From Rhodothermaceae bacterium (GTDB lineage Bacteria > Bacteroidota > Rhodothermia > Balneolales > Cyclonatronaceae), in contig JAIVHB010000007.1 of NCBI GenBank assembly GCA_020201275.1, positions 1 to 34,029 of the forward strand: 34,029 bases of DNA. Reading direction: 5' to 3'. The translations under genes and the position numbers were made by a program. Below the pieces are notes generated by a model. The model saw nothing but the letters and a program-made list of their open reading frames with translations, was not told where the DNA came from and searched no databases. Positions 23,509-31,896 of the stretch are shown one piece after another. The first letter of the stretch is position 1. Each line of letters starts with the position of its first letter.

Positions 23509-23922
23509 GAGTTCAATTTTATTTCAAAGTTGGATAACCCGGTATTGTCCGGCAAAAGAGCAGACGAGAAATACCAAAAATTAAACCCTGATGCAAGCAC
23601 AGAGTAGCAAAAGATTACCCCGCGGCCATTAATAAGTTATAAAAAAAGCCCTGAAAGCTGTCAGGCCGTCAGGGCTGTTACGATTCGGGATTGATAGAGA
23701 ATGGTGTAATTGCCGGTATTGTATTCAATAAAAAAGATCGCTATGAAAAATCGGGTGATTTTACACGCCGGCTTTCCTGCATGCCGATGAGGTTAATGCC
23801 GATGTTAATCTTGTTGCATTCCAAACATACGTTTTCGATGTTACGGAGGTCTTATTGTATTGTTAAGAAACTGTTACCTCAAAGGTGCAGCAACCAGGCT
23901 GGCACATTCAACCTGAAACCAG
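23509..23922. other. Intergenic region with orphan terminator and possible small RNA
   Basis: This is a 414-base gap between divergent abgT and the ureohydrolase gene. It holds a strong terminator pointing left (23641-23676) and, on the minus strand, TATGTTTG (complement of about 23823-23830), which fits TAnnTTTG and could start a transcript of roughly 180 nt ending at that terminator. The open frames in the gap look unnatural, so I see no protein-coding gene. Confidence 0.35.
23641..23676 (-). terminator. Rho-independent terminator reading leftward, with no gene upstream of it
   Basis: On the minus strand AGCCCTGA ... TCAGGGCT (perfect 8-bp stem, 23669-23676 with 23647-23654) is followed by seven T (complement of 23641-23647). 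No annotated minus-strand gene ends here: the next gene to the right is on the plus strand. It therefore ends either an unannotated RNA or antisense transcription before abgT. Confidence 0.85.
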
Positions 23923-24879
23923 ATGTCACGTTTAAAAATGGGCGGCTACGGCCTCACCGACCCGGTAATTACGATGCCGGAAACCACAGATGATGACCCC
24001 CGCTGTGGCCATTTCATAACCCGGGGACTTGGCAGGCTAAAGAAGGGGGATCCTGTAATCATCGGATTCTGCTGTGATGAAGGGGTGAAGCGCAACAACG
24101 GCAGACCCGGAGCGGCAAAAGCGCCGGAACTCATCAGGAATGCTTTTTACAGGTTGACACCCGATCCGCTCAGATATTACGCTTTCACACACTGGCTGAA
24201 AAGGACCCACGATGCCGGCGATATTCACGCCGGAACGGATATGGAGCAGGCGCAGGAGCAGTTGGGCCGCCTGGTAGGAGATCTGCTCATGGCCGGAGCA
24301 TGCCCGATTGTGATCGGCGGTGGGCACGAAACTACATGGGGCCATTTTCTGGGCTATGTGAATGCAGGGAAAAGGGTAACCATGCTGAATATCGATGCAC
24401 ATCCTGATGTCAGGGAAAAAAAGGACGGGAAAGGACATTCCGGATCGGTATTCCGCCAGGCACTGGATCATGAAAGCGGCCTGTGTAACGGTTACCGCGT
24501 AGCCGGACTTCAGCCGCAATCGATCGCCAAAAGCCATCTCGATTTTCTGAAAAGCCGGAATGCAATGGTCAGGTATGCCTACGCCCTGAACAGGGAAGCC
24601 TTTGATACCCTGCTCGAAGATACCGATGCCGGCATACTGATGAGCATGGATATGGATGCAGTCGATTCCGCATTTGCACCGGGTGTAAGCGCCCCATCGT
24701 CAGCCGGCATATCACAGTCGATATGGCTCCACAGCGCATGGTCGGCCGGCCGCAACAGCAACGTTCGTTCGTTCGACCTGGTTGAGGTAAATCCTGAATA
24801 CGATGTCGACAACCGCACCGTTCGCCTCGCTGCACTCACGTTGTGGCAGTTTATCAGGGGCAGGGCGGAGGGTTCCTAA
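23923..24879 (+). CDS. Arginase/agmatinase/formimidoylglutamase family hydrolase
   Basis: This 318-residue ureohydrolase has the binuclear Mn2+ ligands in place: His135 (IVIGGGHETTWGH), Asp158, His160 and Asp162 (NIDAHPDVRE), then Asp243 and Asp245 (MSMDMDAVDSAFAPGVSAPSSAG). The GGGHE..WGH context, GCDEGVKRNNGRPGAAKAPE-like N-terminus and spacing are closest to formimidoylglutamase (HutG), the last step of one histidine degradation route; agmatinase or guanidinobutyrase cannot be excluded. No other hut gene is in the window. The ATG at 23923 has no clear Shine-Dalgarno. Its stop overlaps the stop of the convergent kinase gene by four bases. Confidence 0.82.
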   Translation: MSRLKMGGYGLTDPVITMPETTDDDPRCGHFITRGLGRLKKGDPVIIGFCCDEGVKRNNGRPGAAKAPELIRNAFYRLTPDPLRYYAFTHWLKRTHDAGDIHAGTDMEQAQEQLGRLVGDLLMAGACPIVIGGGHETTWGHFLGYVNAGKRVTMLNIDAHPDVREKKDGKGHSGSVFRQALDHESGLCNGYRVAGLQPQSIAKSHLDFLKSRNAMVRYAYALNREAFDTLLEDTDAGILMSMDMDAVDSAFAPGVSAPSSAGISQSIWLHSAWSAGRNSNVRSFDLVEVNPEYDVDNRTVRLAALTLWQFIRGRAEGS

Positions 24880-25628
24880 ACAACCTTGTTGTTAAACTGA
24901 TCTTCAGCACAAAGGGCGGCCCCCACAATTCCTGCATTGTTCAGAAATCTGGCAGGTACAAGGGGAGTTTTAATGTCGATGTAGGGAAAGGTTTTATCTG
25001 CCTTGTTGCTGAGACCACCGCTGATGATGAACAGGTCGGGGTGGAAAAGCTTTTCGTAGGAACTGAGCACCAGCTCAAGCCTTTTTGCCCATTTACTCCG
25101 TTTCAGCCCCTCCTCAACACGCGTTTTTTCGGACGCCCTCACACGGGCACTTATCCCGTTGATTTCGATATGCCCCAGTTCTGTGTTTGGTACCAGTACG
25201 CCGTTCATAAACAGGGCCGATCCGATCCCCGTGCCAACAGTCAGTACGATGACCAGGCCTTTGTGATTCCGGCCCTCTCCAAACCTTATTTCGGCAATCC
25301 CGGCCGCGTCGGCATCATTTACAACAGTAACAGGGCAATCGGTAATCTCCTCAAACAGCGTTGAGGCATCGGCATCAAGCCATGAAGAATCAATATTATA
25401 GGTGCTAAGTACAACACCGTTCCTCACCGGCTCCGGCAGGGTGATTCCGATGGGACCGCTCCATGAGTAGTGTTTCACCACTTCATGCACCCTGGCCAGA
25501 ATTTTGTGCGGAGAGGTGTCTTCAGGCGTGGGAATTCTGTAGCGTTCAGATAGCAGGCTGCCGGTTGAGGTATCAACCAGGCTTGCCTTGATTCCGGATC
25601 CTCCTATGTCGATTCCCAGAATTTCCAT
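24876..25628 (-). CDS. ROK-family kinase, polyphosphate glucokinase-like
   Basis: This 250-residue sugar kinase has the phosphate-1 motif (LGIDIGGSGIK, residues 4-14), PVTVVNDADAAGIAE with the catalytic Asp105, the phosphate-2 loop LTVGTGIGSALF (129-140) and ELGHIEI (150-156). The ROK zinc cluster of cysteines is absent, as is usual for polyphosphate glucokinases, and MEILGIDIGGSGIK..VD..TG.L..ER.RIPTP is the pattern of that group. It probably phosphorylates glucose using polyphosphate, perhaps also ATP. The start ATG 25628 lies seven bases after the secA stop, so the gene is likely cotranscribed with secA; an upstream frame inside secA (from 25733) is not real. It converges with the ureohydrolase gene. 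Confidence 0.85.
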   Translation of the reverse strand: MEILGIDIGGSGIKASLVDTSTGSLLSERYRIPTPEDTSPHKILARVHEVVKHYSWSGPIGITLPEPVRNGVVLSTYNIDSSWLDADASTLFEEITDCPVTVVNDADAAGIAEIRFGEGRNHKGLVIVLTVGTGIGSALFMNGVLVPNTELGHIEINGISARVRASEKTRVEEGLKRSKWAKRLELVLSSYEKLFHPDLFIISGGLSNKADKTFPYIDIKTPLVPARFLNNAGIVGAALCAEDQFNNKVV

Positions 25629-25635
25629 AGATACA

Positions 25636-28600
25636 TCAGGTAACTGCCGAACCGACTTTTTCGCAGTGCTTGAGTCCCTTGGCGCCACAGCAGTGTTTGA
25701 ATTTTTTGCCCGGATCAAGCGGGCAGGGGTCATTGCGGCCGAGTTTCGGGCCGGTAATCACGGGCTGCTGCTTCGGGGCATCCTCACTACGGTTCGCCTG
25801 CAAGTCGCCGTTTGCACCACGGAATCCCATATTTGTGGATTCAGCATGCTGTTCTTTCATGCGTCGTGTGTCGTAGCGCGCTCTGCGCTCATCGGGTACA
25901 GCCCTGCGAATCTGACCCTGATCGGATGCTTCTGGCATCGATTTCCAGATCATTGACAGGGTTTCCATATTGACCTCAACCATCAGCTGACCGAACGCAT
26001 TGAAGGCCTCGCGCTTGAACTCGATGAGCGGGTCTTTTTGGCCGAACGCTCTGAGGCCGATACCCTCTTTGAGGGAGTCGAGCTCCCGCAGGTGTTCCAT
26101 CCATTTTTCATCGATCACACCAAGTACAGCAGAACGCTCCAGTGCGCGTATAAATTCGCGGCCCTTCGTTTTCAGGGCTTTCTCCACATTAATGACCACA
26201 CCAACCCTGCGTTTTCCATCGGTAAAGATGGCCTGAACATTGTCGGGCAGTGCCGGGCTGTTATCCCTGAGCTGCTCGAGTGCCTTGTAGAAGGGTTCGG
26301 CCAGACGCGTCTCCTTGTTGCGGTACGCCTCAATAGCCTTTTCAAACATCAGGTCGATCACCCCGTCTTCACGCCGGTTCGACCAGTCGTCGCGGTCAAT
26401 TTCTACATTGACAGCCAGCATGCGGATCATTTTTTGCTGGATGCTCTCAAATTCGCCAAGACCGTAGTGCTCTTCCACAATCTGGGTCACCAGATCCTCG
26501 AGCATATCCATGATATCGTTGGTCAGCTTGTCGCCCTCAAGGGCGTGGCGCCGCCTTTTGTAAACCACAGTCCGCTGGTTGTTGAGCACATCATCAAATT
26601 CAAGCTGCCGCTTCCTGATACTGAAGTTGTTCTGCTCCACTTTCGACTGTGCACGCTCCAGCGATTTGGTTACCCACGGGTGCTGAATCACTTCGCCTTC
26701 GCCGAGCTTGAGCCGCTCAAGTACATTCGATATCCGGTCGCCGAACAACGCCATCAGATCATCTTCGATGGAGACAAAGAACTGACTTTCGCCCGGATCA
26801 CCCTGGCGCCCGGCCCGTCCCCTGAGCTGAAGGTCGATACGGCGCGATTCGTGCCGCTCGGATCCCAGAATGGCCAGACCACCAAGTTCGATCACCTCTT
26901 TGCCCAGCTTGATGTCGGTACCGCGGCCGGCCATGTTGGTGGCTATGGTAACGGCACCCTTCTGGCCCGCTTCCGCTACAATCTGGCTTTCGCTGGCGTG
27001 CTGCTTGGCATTCAGTACATTGTGTTTGATGGTGGAGCGCTTAAGCATCCGGCTCAGTGTTTCCGAGACCTCCACACTGGTGGTACCAACAAGTACCGGC
27101 TGCCCTTTTTCGTGATACTCTGCAATCTTGTCGAGTATGGCACTAAATTTTTCACGTTTGGTACGGAATACAAGGTCGTCGCGGTCGTCACGCGCTATCG
27201 GCTGGTTGGTCGGAATTTCGATGACCTCCAGCTTGTAGATTTCGAAAAACTCGGCCTCTTCCGTCACGGCAGTACCGGTCATACCCGCAAGCTTGTGGTA
27301 CATCCGGAAATAATTCTGCAGGGTTACGGTGGCGTAGGTCTGGGTGGCGGCCTCCACCTTCACATTTTCTTTGGCCTCAATCGCCTGGTGCAGGCCATCG
27401 GAGTAGCGCCGGCCCGACAGTACACGTCCGGTATGCTCATCCACAATCATCACTTTGCCGTCTTGAACGATGTATTCATCGTCGCGTTCGAACAGGGTGT
27501 ACGATTTGAGAAGCTGATTCACGGTATGGATGCGTTCGCTGCGCTCGGCAAACAGCCTGTACAGATCCGACATTTTGTCGTTGCGTTCCTTGCGCAGGTC
27601 TTCTTTCAGCTCGGCAATTTTTTTCTCCTGGTATTCACGGCTCCATGCCTCATTGGCCAGAATTTCGTCGCTTCTCTCTTTTTCTTGCCTGGCGATCGCC
27701 TCTTCCAGATTGGAGGTTTCCAGCCCGAGGTCGGGAATTACGAAAAACTCCTTGTCTTCCTGGTCGGCGGTGATCAGGTCACGACCCATGTCGGTCATCT
27801 CGATGGTGTTCTGCTTCAGGTTCACCGCATAGTACATGGCCTCATCAACAACGGGCATGTTGCGGGCGTTGTCCTGCAGATAGAAGTACTCGGTTTGTTG
27901 CAGCAGCTTCTGGTTTGAGGGCTCCTGCAGCATTTTCTGCAGTTTCTTACTCTTCGGGAAACCGCGCTGGGCCCTGAGCAGTGCAAGACCGGCTGTCTCC
28001 TCATCGCCGTTTTTCAGGGCTTCTTCGGCCTCGCTGAGGAATTTAGCTATCAGGCGTTTCTGGGCTTCTACAAGGGTGTTTACCCTCGGTTTGTATTCTA
28101 CATATTTCTGGGTCTGGTTGTCTTGCGGTACGGGACCTGAAATAATAAGCGGTGTACGGGCCTCATCAATAAGTACGGAATCGACCTCATCAATAATGGT
28201 ATAGTGGTGATGGCGCTGTACGAGCTGGTTGGGATCGAATACCATATTATCGCGGAGGTAGTCGAAACCGAATTCGTTGTTCGTTCCGTAGGTTACATCA
28301 GCCCGGTAGGCTTTCCGGCGTTCAGCGGAGTTGGGCTGGTAGCGGTCGATGCAGTCGACAGTAAGCCCGTGGAAATTGAAAATCGGTTCGTTCCACTCGG
28401 CATCCCTCTGCGCCAGGTAGGTGTTCACTGTTACCATGTGTACACCGCGGCCAACAAGGGCGTTGAGATAGGTCGGGAAGATGGCGACAAGGGTTTTACC
28501 TTCACCGGTCTTCATCTCGGCGATTTTACCCTGGTGCAGTACGATAGCACCAACCAGCTGCACATCATAGGGAACCATGTTCCATTCGAGTTCATTGCCG

Positions 28601-29004
28601 GCAACCATCCATTTTTTGCCGACATGCCTTTTACAGGTCTCCTTGAGAACGGCGAAGGCCTCCGGCATAATTTCGTCGAGTACGTCTTCGGCGGTGTCGA
28701 GCCAATCCTGATCGAGCTGGTCGAGCTGATCGCTCAACTGCCGGCGTTCCTCGATGGTGATGGTGGCCTGCATATCTTCGATCCGGTCACGTATCTCCTG
28801 AATCTCACGGTCAATATCGGAAGTGGCCTCATGGATCATCTCCTTGAAGCGCACCGTGTATGCCTTCAGTTCATCATCTGTCTTTTCTGAGATCTCGGGT
28901 TCAAATGCTTTGATCTGTTCGAGAATGGGAAGGATTTTTTTTACGTCTTTTTCACTTTTTGAGCCGAAAAGCTTGGAAAAACCCTTTAGTAGTTTATCAA
29001 ACAT
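25636..29004 (-). CDS. secA: Preprotein translocase ATPase SecA, long form
   Basis: This 1122-residue motor drives secretion through SecYEG. It has Walker A KTGEGKT (165-171), Walker B with DEVDS (272-276) and [12 protein letters not shown], the second nucleotide domain ([44 protein letters not shown]), the helical scaffold and the C-terminal linker. Compared with E. coli (901 residues) there is a coiled-coil-like insertion at about 60-110 and a much larger charged one between about 300 and 500 (including [19 protein letters not shown]), as is usual in Bacteroidota and relatives. The C-terminal zinc/SecB motif, normally CPCGSGKKYKxCHG, reads [14 protein letters not shown]: the second zinc cysteine is Leu. 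The gene is divergent from rpmH and followed by the kinase gene after seven bases. Confidence 0.97.
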   Translation of the reverse strand: MFDKLLKGFSKLFGSKSEKDVKKILPILEQIKAFEPEISEKTDDELKAYTVRFKEMIHEATSDIDREIQEIRDRIEDMQATITIEERRQLSDQLDQLDQDWLDTAEDVLDEIMPEAFAVLKETCKRHVGKKWMVAGNELEWNMVPYDVQLVGAIVLHQGKIAEMKTGEGKTLVAIFPTYLNALVGRGVHMVTVNTYLAQRDAEWNEPIFNFHGLTVDCIDRYQPNSAERRKAYRADVTYGTNNEFGFDYLRDNMVFDPNQLVQRHHHYTIIDEVDSVLIDEARTPLIISGPVPQDNQTQKYVEYKPRVNTLVEAQKRLIAKFLSEAEEALKNGDEETAGLALLRAQRGFPKSKKLQKMLQEPSNQKLLQQTEYFYLQDNARNMPVVDEAMYYAVNLKQNTIEMTDMGRDLITADQEDKEFFVIPDLGLETSNLEEAIARQEKERSDEILANEAWSREYQEKKIAELKEDLRKERNDKMSDLYRLFAERSERIHTVNQLLKSYTLFERDDEYIVQDGKVMIVDEHTGRVLSGRRYSDGLHQAIEAKENVKVEAATQTYATVTLQNYFRMYHKLAGMTGTAVTEEAEFFEIYKLEVIEIPTNQPIARDDRDDLVFRTKREKFSAILDKIAEYHEKGQPVLVGTTSVEVSETLSRMLKRSTIKHNVLNAKQHASESQIVAEAGQKGAVTIATNMAGRGTDIKLGKEVIELGGLAILGSERHESRRIDLQLRGRAGRQGDPGESQFFVSIEDDLMALFGDRISNVLERLKLGEGEVIQHPWVTKSLERAQSKVEQNNFSIRKRQLEFDDVLNNQRTVVYKRRRHALEGDKLTNDIMDMLEDLVTQIVEEHYGLGEFESIQQKMIRMLAVNVEIDRDDWSNRREDGVIDLMFEKAIEAYRNKETRLAEPFYKALEQLRDNSPALPDNVQAIFTDGKRRVGVVINVEKALKTKGREFIRALERSAVLGVIDEKWMEHLRELDSLKEGIGLRAFGQKDPLIEFKREAFNAFGQLMVEVNMETLSMIWKSMPEASDQGQIRRAVPDERRARYDTRRMKEQHAESTNMGFRGANGDLQANRSEDAPKQQPVITGPKLGRNDPCPLDPGKKFKHCCGAKGLKHCEKVGSAVT

Positions 29005-29178
29005 TGTTGGTAGCTGCTGTTTATTTCTTCGAAGTTGGGAAATTACGGGTATTATTGTGCCCGTTCAATTAAATATCGATACCCGGTCAGAGATGAATTA
29101 CGTTCAAACCGGCGGTTTATGCTGCCGCACTGAAAAAAATGGTATACTGCAGGGCTTCATATTTACTGAAATTTATGT

Positions 29179-29186
29179 TATTTTTG
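29179..29186 (+). promoter_or_regulatory. Bacteroidota-type -7 promoter element for rpmH operon
   Basis: TATTTTTG fits TAnnTTTG, 50 bases upstream of the rpmH ATG. The context TATTTTTGCGGTCTTT matches that upstream of aspS (378) at nearly every base. Confidence 0.55.
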
Positions 29187-29236
29187 CGGTCTTTCGAAAT
29201 TGCAGACTATCTCATTCACTATTTCCAGCACACATC

Positions 29237-29392
29237 ATGAAAAGAACTTATCAACCAAGTCGCAGGAAACGGGCTAACAAGCACGGTTTTCGCGCTCGGA
29301 TGGCAGATGCCAACGGTCGTAAAGTACTAAAGCGCCGTCGCGCAAAGGGGCGGAAACGCCTTACCGTTGCCGATGAACGCCCGTCGAAGTAA
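29237..29392 (+). CDS. rpmH: 50S ribosomal protein L34
   Basis: This 51-residue, very basic protein starts [22 protein letters not shown] and continues [21 protein letters not shown], which is the canonical L34 sequence throughout. L34 binds 23S rRNA in the large subunit. The family is usually 44-52 residues, so this is full length with a short DERPSK tail. A longer frame starting inside secA is not real; the ATG at 29237 is fixed by family alignment. It leads the classic rpmH-rnpA-yidD-yidC cluster and its last 20 bases overlap rnpA. Confidence 0.98.
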   Translation: MKRTYQPSRRKRANKHGFRARMADANGRKVLKRRRAKGRKRLTVADERPSK

Positions 29393-29789
29393 TCCTGATC
29401 TTAGCAATAAGCTGCCCCGCACCATGATTTTGCGGGGCAAAAATAATTTTGTCAGGATTTTTTCTGAAGCCAGGCCGGTTTACGGGAAACATGTTGACAT
29501 GCGGTACATTTTTTTTGACAATCCTGCCGAAGGTTTCAAAATGGCATTCATTGCCGGCAAAAAAACCGGTAAGGCCGCACGCAGAAACCATATTAAACGG
29601 TTGATGCGGGAAGCATACAGGCTGAACCGTCATACTTTTGAACATGCCGTGGCGGAATCAGGTGTCGGTTTTCACGGAGCACTCATAGCCAGAAGATCAG
29701 ATACATCGTACAAGGCTGTGGAACAGGATATCATCAAATTACTGGACAGGGTTGCCAAAGACCCGAAAATAGCAGGTGCTGGCCAATGA
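29373..29789 (+). CDS. rnpA: Ribonuclease P protein component
   Basis: This 138-residue protein helps the RNase P RNA process tRNA 5' ends. The family signature [18 protein letters not shown] (the RNR motif) is present at about residues 69-86, after [14 protein letters not shown]. The N-terminal [23 protein letters not shown] is typical. The ATG at 29373 lies inside the end of rpmH (20-base overlap), as often seen for this pair; a later ATG at 29424 would drop the conserved LPR lead-in. Its stop overlaps the yidD start by four bases (ATGA), so translation is probably coupled. Confidence 0.93.
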   Translation: MNARRSNPDLSNKLPRTMILRGKNNFVRIFSEARPVYGKHVDMRYIFFDNPAEGFKMAFIAGKKTGKAARRNHIKRLMREAYRLNRHTFEHAVAESGVGFHGALIARRSDTSYKAVEQDIIKLLDRVAKDPKIAGAGQ

Positions 29790-30025
29790 AGCACATACTC
29801 ATATTTTTTGTTCGTGTCTATCAACTGATGATCTCGCCCTACCTGCCCCCCAGCTGCAGATTTAACCCTACCTGCAGCAGTTATGCCCTCGAAGCACTTA
29901 AAACCCACGGGGCCCTCAAGGGATCATGGCTTGCCATCAAAAGGGTAGGCCGCTGTCATCCGTGGAGCGAGGGTGGATATGACCCTGTTCCCGGTACAAC
30001 AGCAGATGAAACACCCCAAACATAG
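29786..30025 (+). CDS. yidD: Membrane protein insertion efficiency factor
   Basis: This 79-residue protein has the YidD signature [60 protein letters not shown], including the conserved cysteines and the RCxPW segment. YidD sits at the inner face of the membrane and helps YidC insert proteins. It overlaps rnpA by four bases and is eight bases ahead of yidC. Length is normal for the family (70-90). Confidence 0.96.
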   Translation: MKHILIFFVRVYQLMISPYLPPSCRFNPTCSSYALEALKTHGALKGSWLAIKRVGRCHPWSEGGYDPVPGTTADETPQT

Positions 30026-30033
30026 GAGAGAAT

Positions 30034-31854
30034 TTGGATCGCAATACCGTAACGGGCTTACTACTAATTTTTCTGGTCTTCCTGGTGTGGATTTATTACA
30101 CCACGCCAACACCGGAAGAGATGCAGCGGCAGGCCCGAGAAAGAGCCATTCAGGACAGCCTCAGGGCTTCACAAACCGAACAGTTCGACGACCGTGAACT
30201 CCAGGAACCGGAACTGACGGCTACAGAACAGACCGCTTCGGCACTGGGGTATTTTCAGGTGGCCGCCGAGGGTGATACCACCCTGTTCTCGGTTCAGACC
30301 CCGAAATATGAGGCCGTTTTTACCAATGCCGGCGGCGGACCGGCCCTGATCAGGCTTCTTGAACATCAGAAATACGATGGTTCCATTGTTCAGCTAATAT
30401 CCGACTCCTCACGCTCGGCCTATTCACTCGGTTTCCTGTCCACGCAGAACTACGATATTGAAACCGACAGACTGCTGTTCCGCCAGGTAACGCCCGGTAA
30501 CCGGATGCAGCTTCAGGAGGGTGAAACCGCCACCCTTGAATATGTTCTGGAAGTTGAAGACGGCAAACGCCTCTACTTTACCTATACCTTTACGGGCAGT
30601 CAGTATGATTTCAACCTGGATATCCGATTTTCCGGTATTGAGGAGCTGATAAGCGGTAATGTGTTCGATTTTGCCTGGGTTCCCAGCCTTGTGCCCACCG
30701 AGCAATCCCGCAAGTCGGAAAGCATGTACACCGGCGCCTACTTCAGAACCGGCAACACCATCAGCGATCTTACTCTTACGGATACCGGTACCGAGGTAGA
30801 GAACCATACCGGCAACATCACCTGGGTGGCCACTAAAACGAAATTTTTTACCCAGATCGTTAAGGCCAATCAGGAGACCGATGGTGCTATCCTGCGCGGA
30901 ACGGTAATTGGGGATCCGAATTCAGAAGAGGGGGTACTCGAGTATTCCGTCTTGCTGAGAAACAGGATTCAGCCCGACATGGTCTCATCCTTCGGGCTCT
31001 ACGCGGGCCCGCTCGAGTTCCGCAATCTCAGAGATTTCGACGATAAAGCCTATGAAATGGTCGATACAGGCTTCGGTTTTATGCGCTGGTTCTCCGACCC
31101 GTTCGTGAAATATATTATCGTTCCGTTTTTTGGATTTATGGGTGGCCTGGTCGGTAATTATGGCCTGGTGATTATCATCTTCGGTATTGCCATCAAACTG
31201 GTTCTCTACCCGCTTACCAAGAAAAGCTTTGAAAGCATGGCCGCCATGCGCGAGCTGCAGCCTGAAATGAAGGCGCTCCAGGAGAAATACAAAGACAACC
31301 CGCAGGCGCAGCAGCAGGCTACCATGAAGCTGTTCAAAAAGGCCAAAGTGAATCCGCTCGGCGGATGTCTTCCGAACCTGCTTCAGATGCCCGTACTTAT
31401 TACCCTGTGGCGCTATTTCCAGAATTCGATCGAAATACGGCAGGAGTCGTTCCTGTGGGCGGCCGACCTTTCCGCGCCCGATCCCATCATTCACCTGCCG
31501 TTCACAATCCCCTTCCTGGGCGACTTCCTTAGTGGTTTTGTGCTCCTGATGACGGTGAGCATGGTGGTACAGATGAAAATCTCGGGGCAGTCGGGGGCAT
31601 CAAATCCGCAGATGAAAGTTTTCCAGTACGTACTGCCTGTTGTTTTGCTCTTTTTCTTTAATACATTATCATCCGGCCTGAGCCTTTACTACCTGGTCTA
31701 CAATGTGCTTTCCATTGGTCAGCAGTTTATGATCAACAAGAGGATCGATCATGTGAAACTCATGGGAACGGTCGACAAGAAGAAGGCAAAGGAGATGGCC
31801 AGGGAACAGAGGCTGGAAGCGAAGAAAAGCCAAACCGACAAGAAGAAAAAGTGA
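30034..31854 (+). CDS. yidC: Membrane protein insertase YidC
   Basis: This 606-residue insertase has an N-terminal membrane anchor (MDRNTVTGLLLIFLVFLVW), a large periplasmic beta-sandwich domain (about residues 60-340) and the conserved five-helix core from about 355, including YGLVIIIFGIAIKLVLYPLTKKSFESMAAM, GGCLPNLLQMPVLITLW and the C-terminal helices ending in a lysine-rich tail (KKKAKEMAREQ...KKSQTDKKKK) as expected for ribosome contact. The start is TTG 30034: AGGAG at 30024-30028 is five bases away, and MDRNT is the family's standard N-terminus. It closes the rpmH-rnpA-yidD-yidC cluster. A GGATGTA-type repeat follows directly after the stop. Confidence 0.97.
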   Translation: MDRNTVTGLLLIFLVFLVWIYYTTPTPEEMQRQARERAIQDSLRASQTEQFDDRELQEPELTATEQTASALGYFQVAAEGDTTLFSVQTPKYEAVFTNAGGGPALIRLLEHQKYDGSIVQLISDSSRSAYSLGFLSTQNYDIETDRLLFRQVTPGNRMQLQEGETATLEYVLEVEDGKRLYFTYTFTGSQYDFNLDIRFSGIEELISGNVFDFAWVPSLVPTEQSRKSESMYTGAYFRTGNTISDLTLTDTGTEVENHTGNITWVATKTKFFTQIVKANQETDGAILRGTVIGDPNSEEGVLEYSVLLRNRIQPDMVSSFGLYAGPLEFRNLRDFDDKAYEMVDTGFGFMRWFSDPFVKYIIVPFFGFMGGLVGNYGLVIIIFGIAIKLVLYPLTKKSFESMAAMRELQPEMKALQEKYKDNPQAQQQATMKLFKKAKVNPLGGCLPNLLQMPVLITLWRYFQNSIEIRQESFLWAADLSAPDPIIHLPFTIPFLGDFLSGFVLLMTVSMVVQMKISGQSGASNPQMKVFQYVLPVVLLFFFNTLSSGLSLYYLVYNVLSIGQQFMINKRIDHVKLMGTVDKKKAKEMAREQRLEAKKSQTDKKKK

Positions 31855-31856
31855 CG

Positions 31857-31895
31857 GGCCGGATGTACCGGTTTCTGAACTGCACTGGAGCCGGT
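31857..31895 (+). repeat. Degenerate copy of the GGCCGGATGTAACCGGTT hairpin repeat
   Basis: GGCCGGATGTACCGGTTTC at 31857-31875 matches the units at 15006-15098 with one missing A, and continues with TGCACT and a closing CCGGT. The stem (ACCGG/CCGGT) is short and there is no T-run, so termination here is doubtful. It fills the gap between yidC and the HsdR_N-domain gene. Confidence 0.55.
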
Positions 31896-31896
31896 A

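Noticed and set aside
25629-25733. Kinase N-terminal extension overlapping secA
   Set aside because: The kinase family starts at the MEILGIDIGG methionine (25628); the extension is a shadow of the secA 3' end.
26038-27918. 626-codon open frame antisense to secA
   Set aside because: The secA frame on the other strand is unambiguous and full length. The antisense frame is a by-product of codon bias, without recognisable domains.
29005-29236. Replication origin next to rpmH
   Set aside because: rpmH-rnpA-yidC is often near oriC, but I saw no cluster of DnaA boxes (TTATNCACA) and no dnaA or dnaN in this window.
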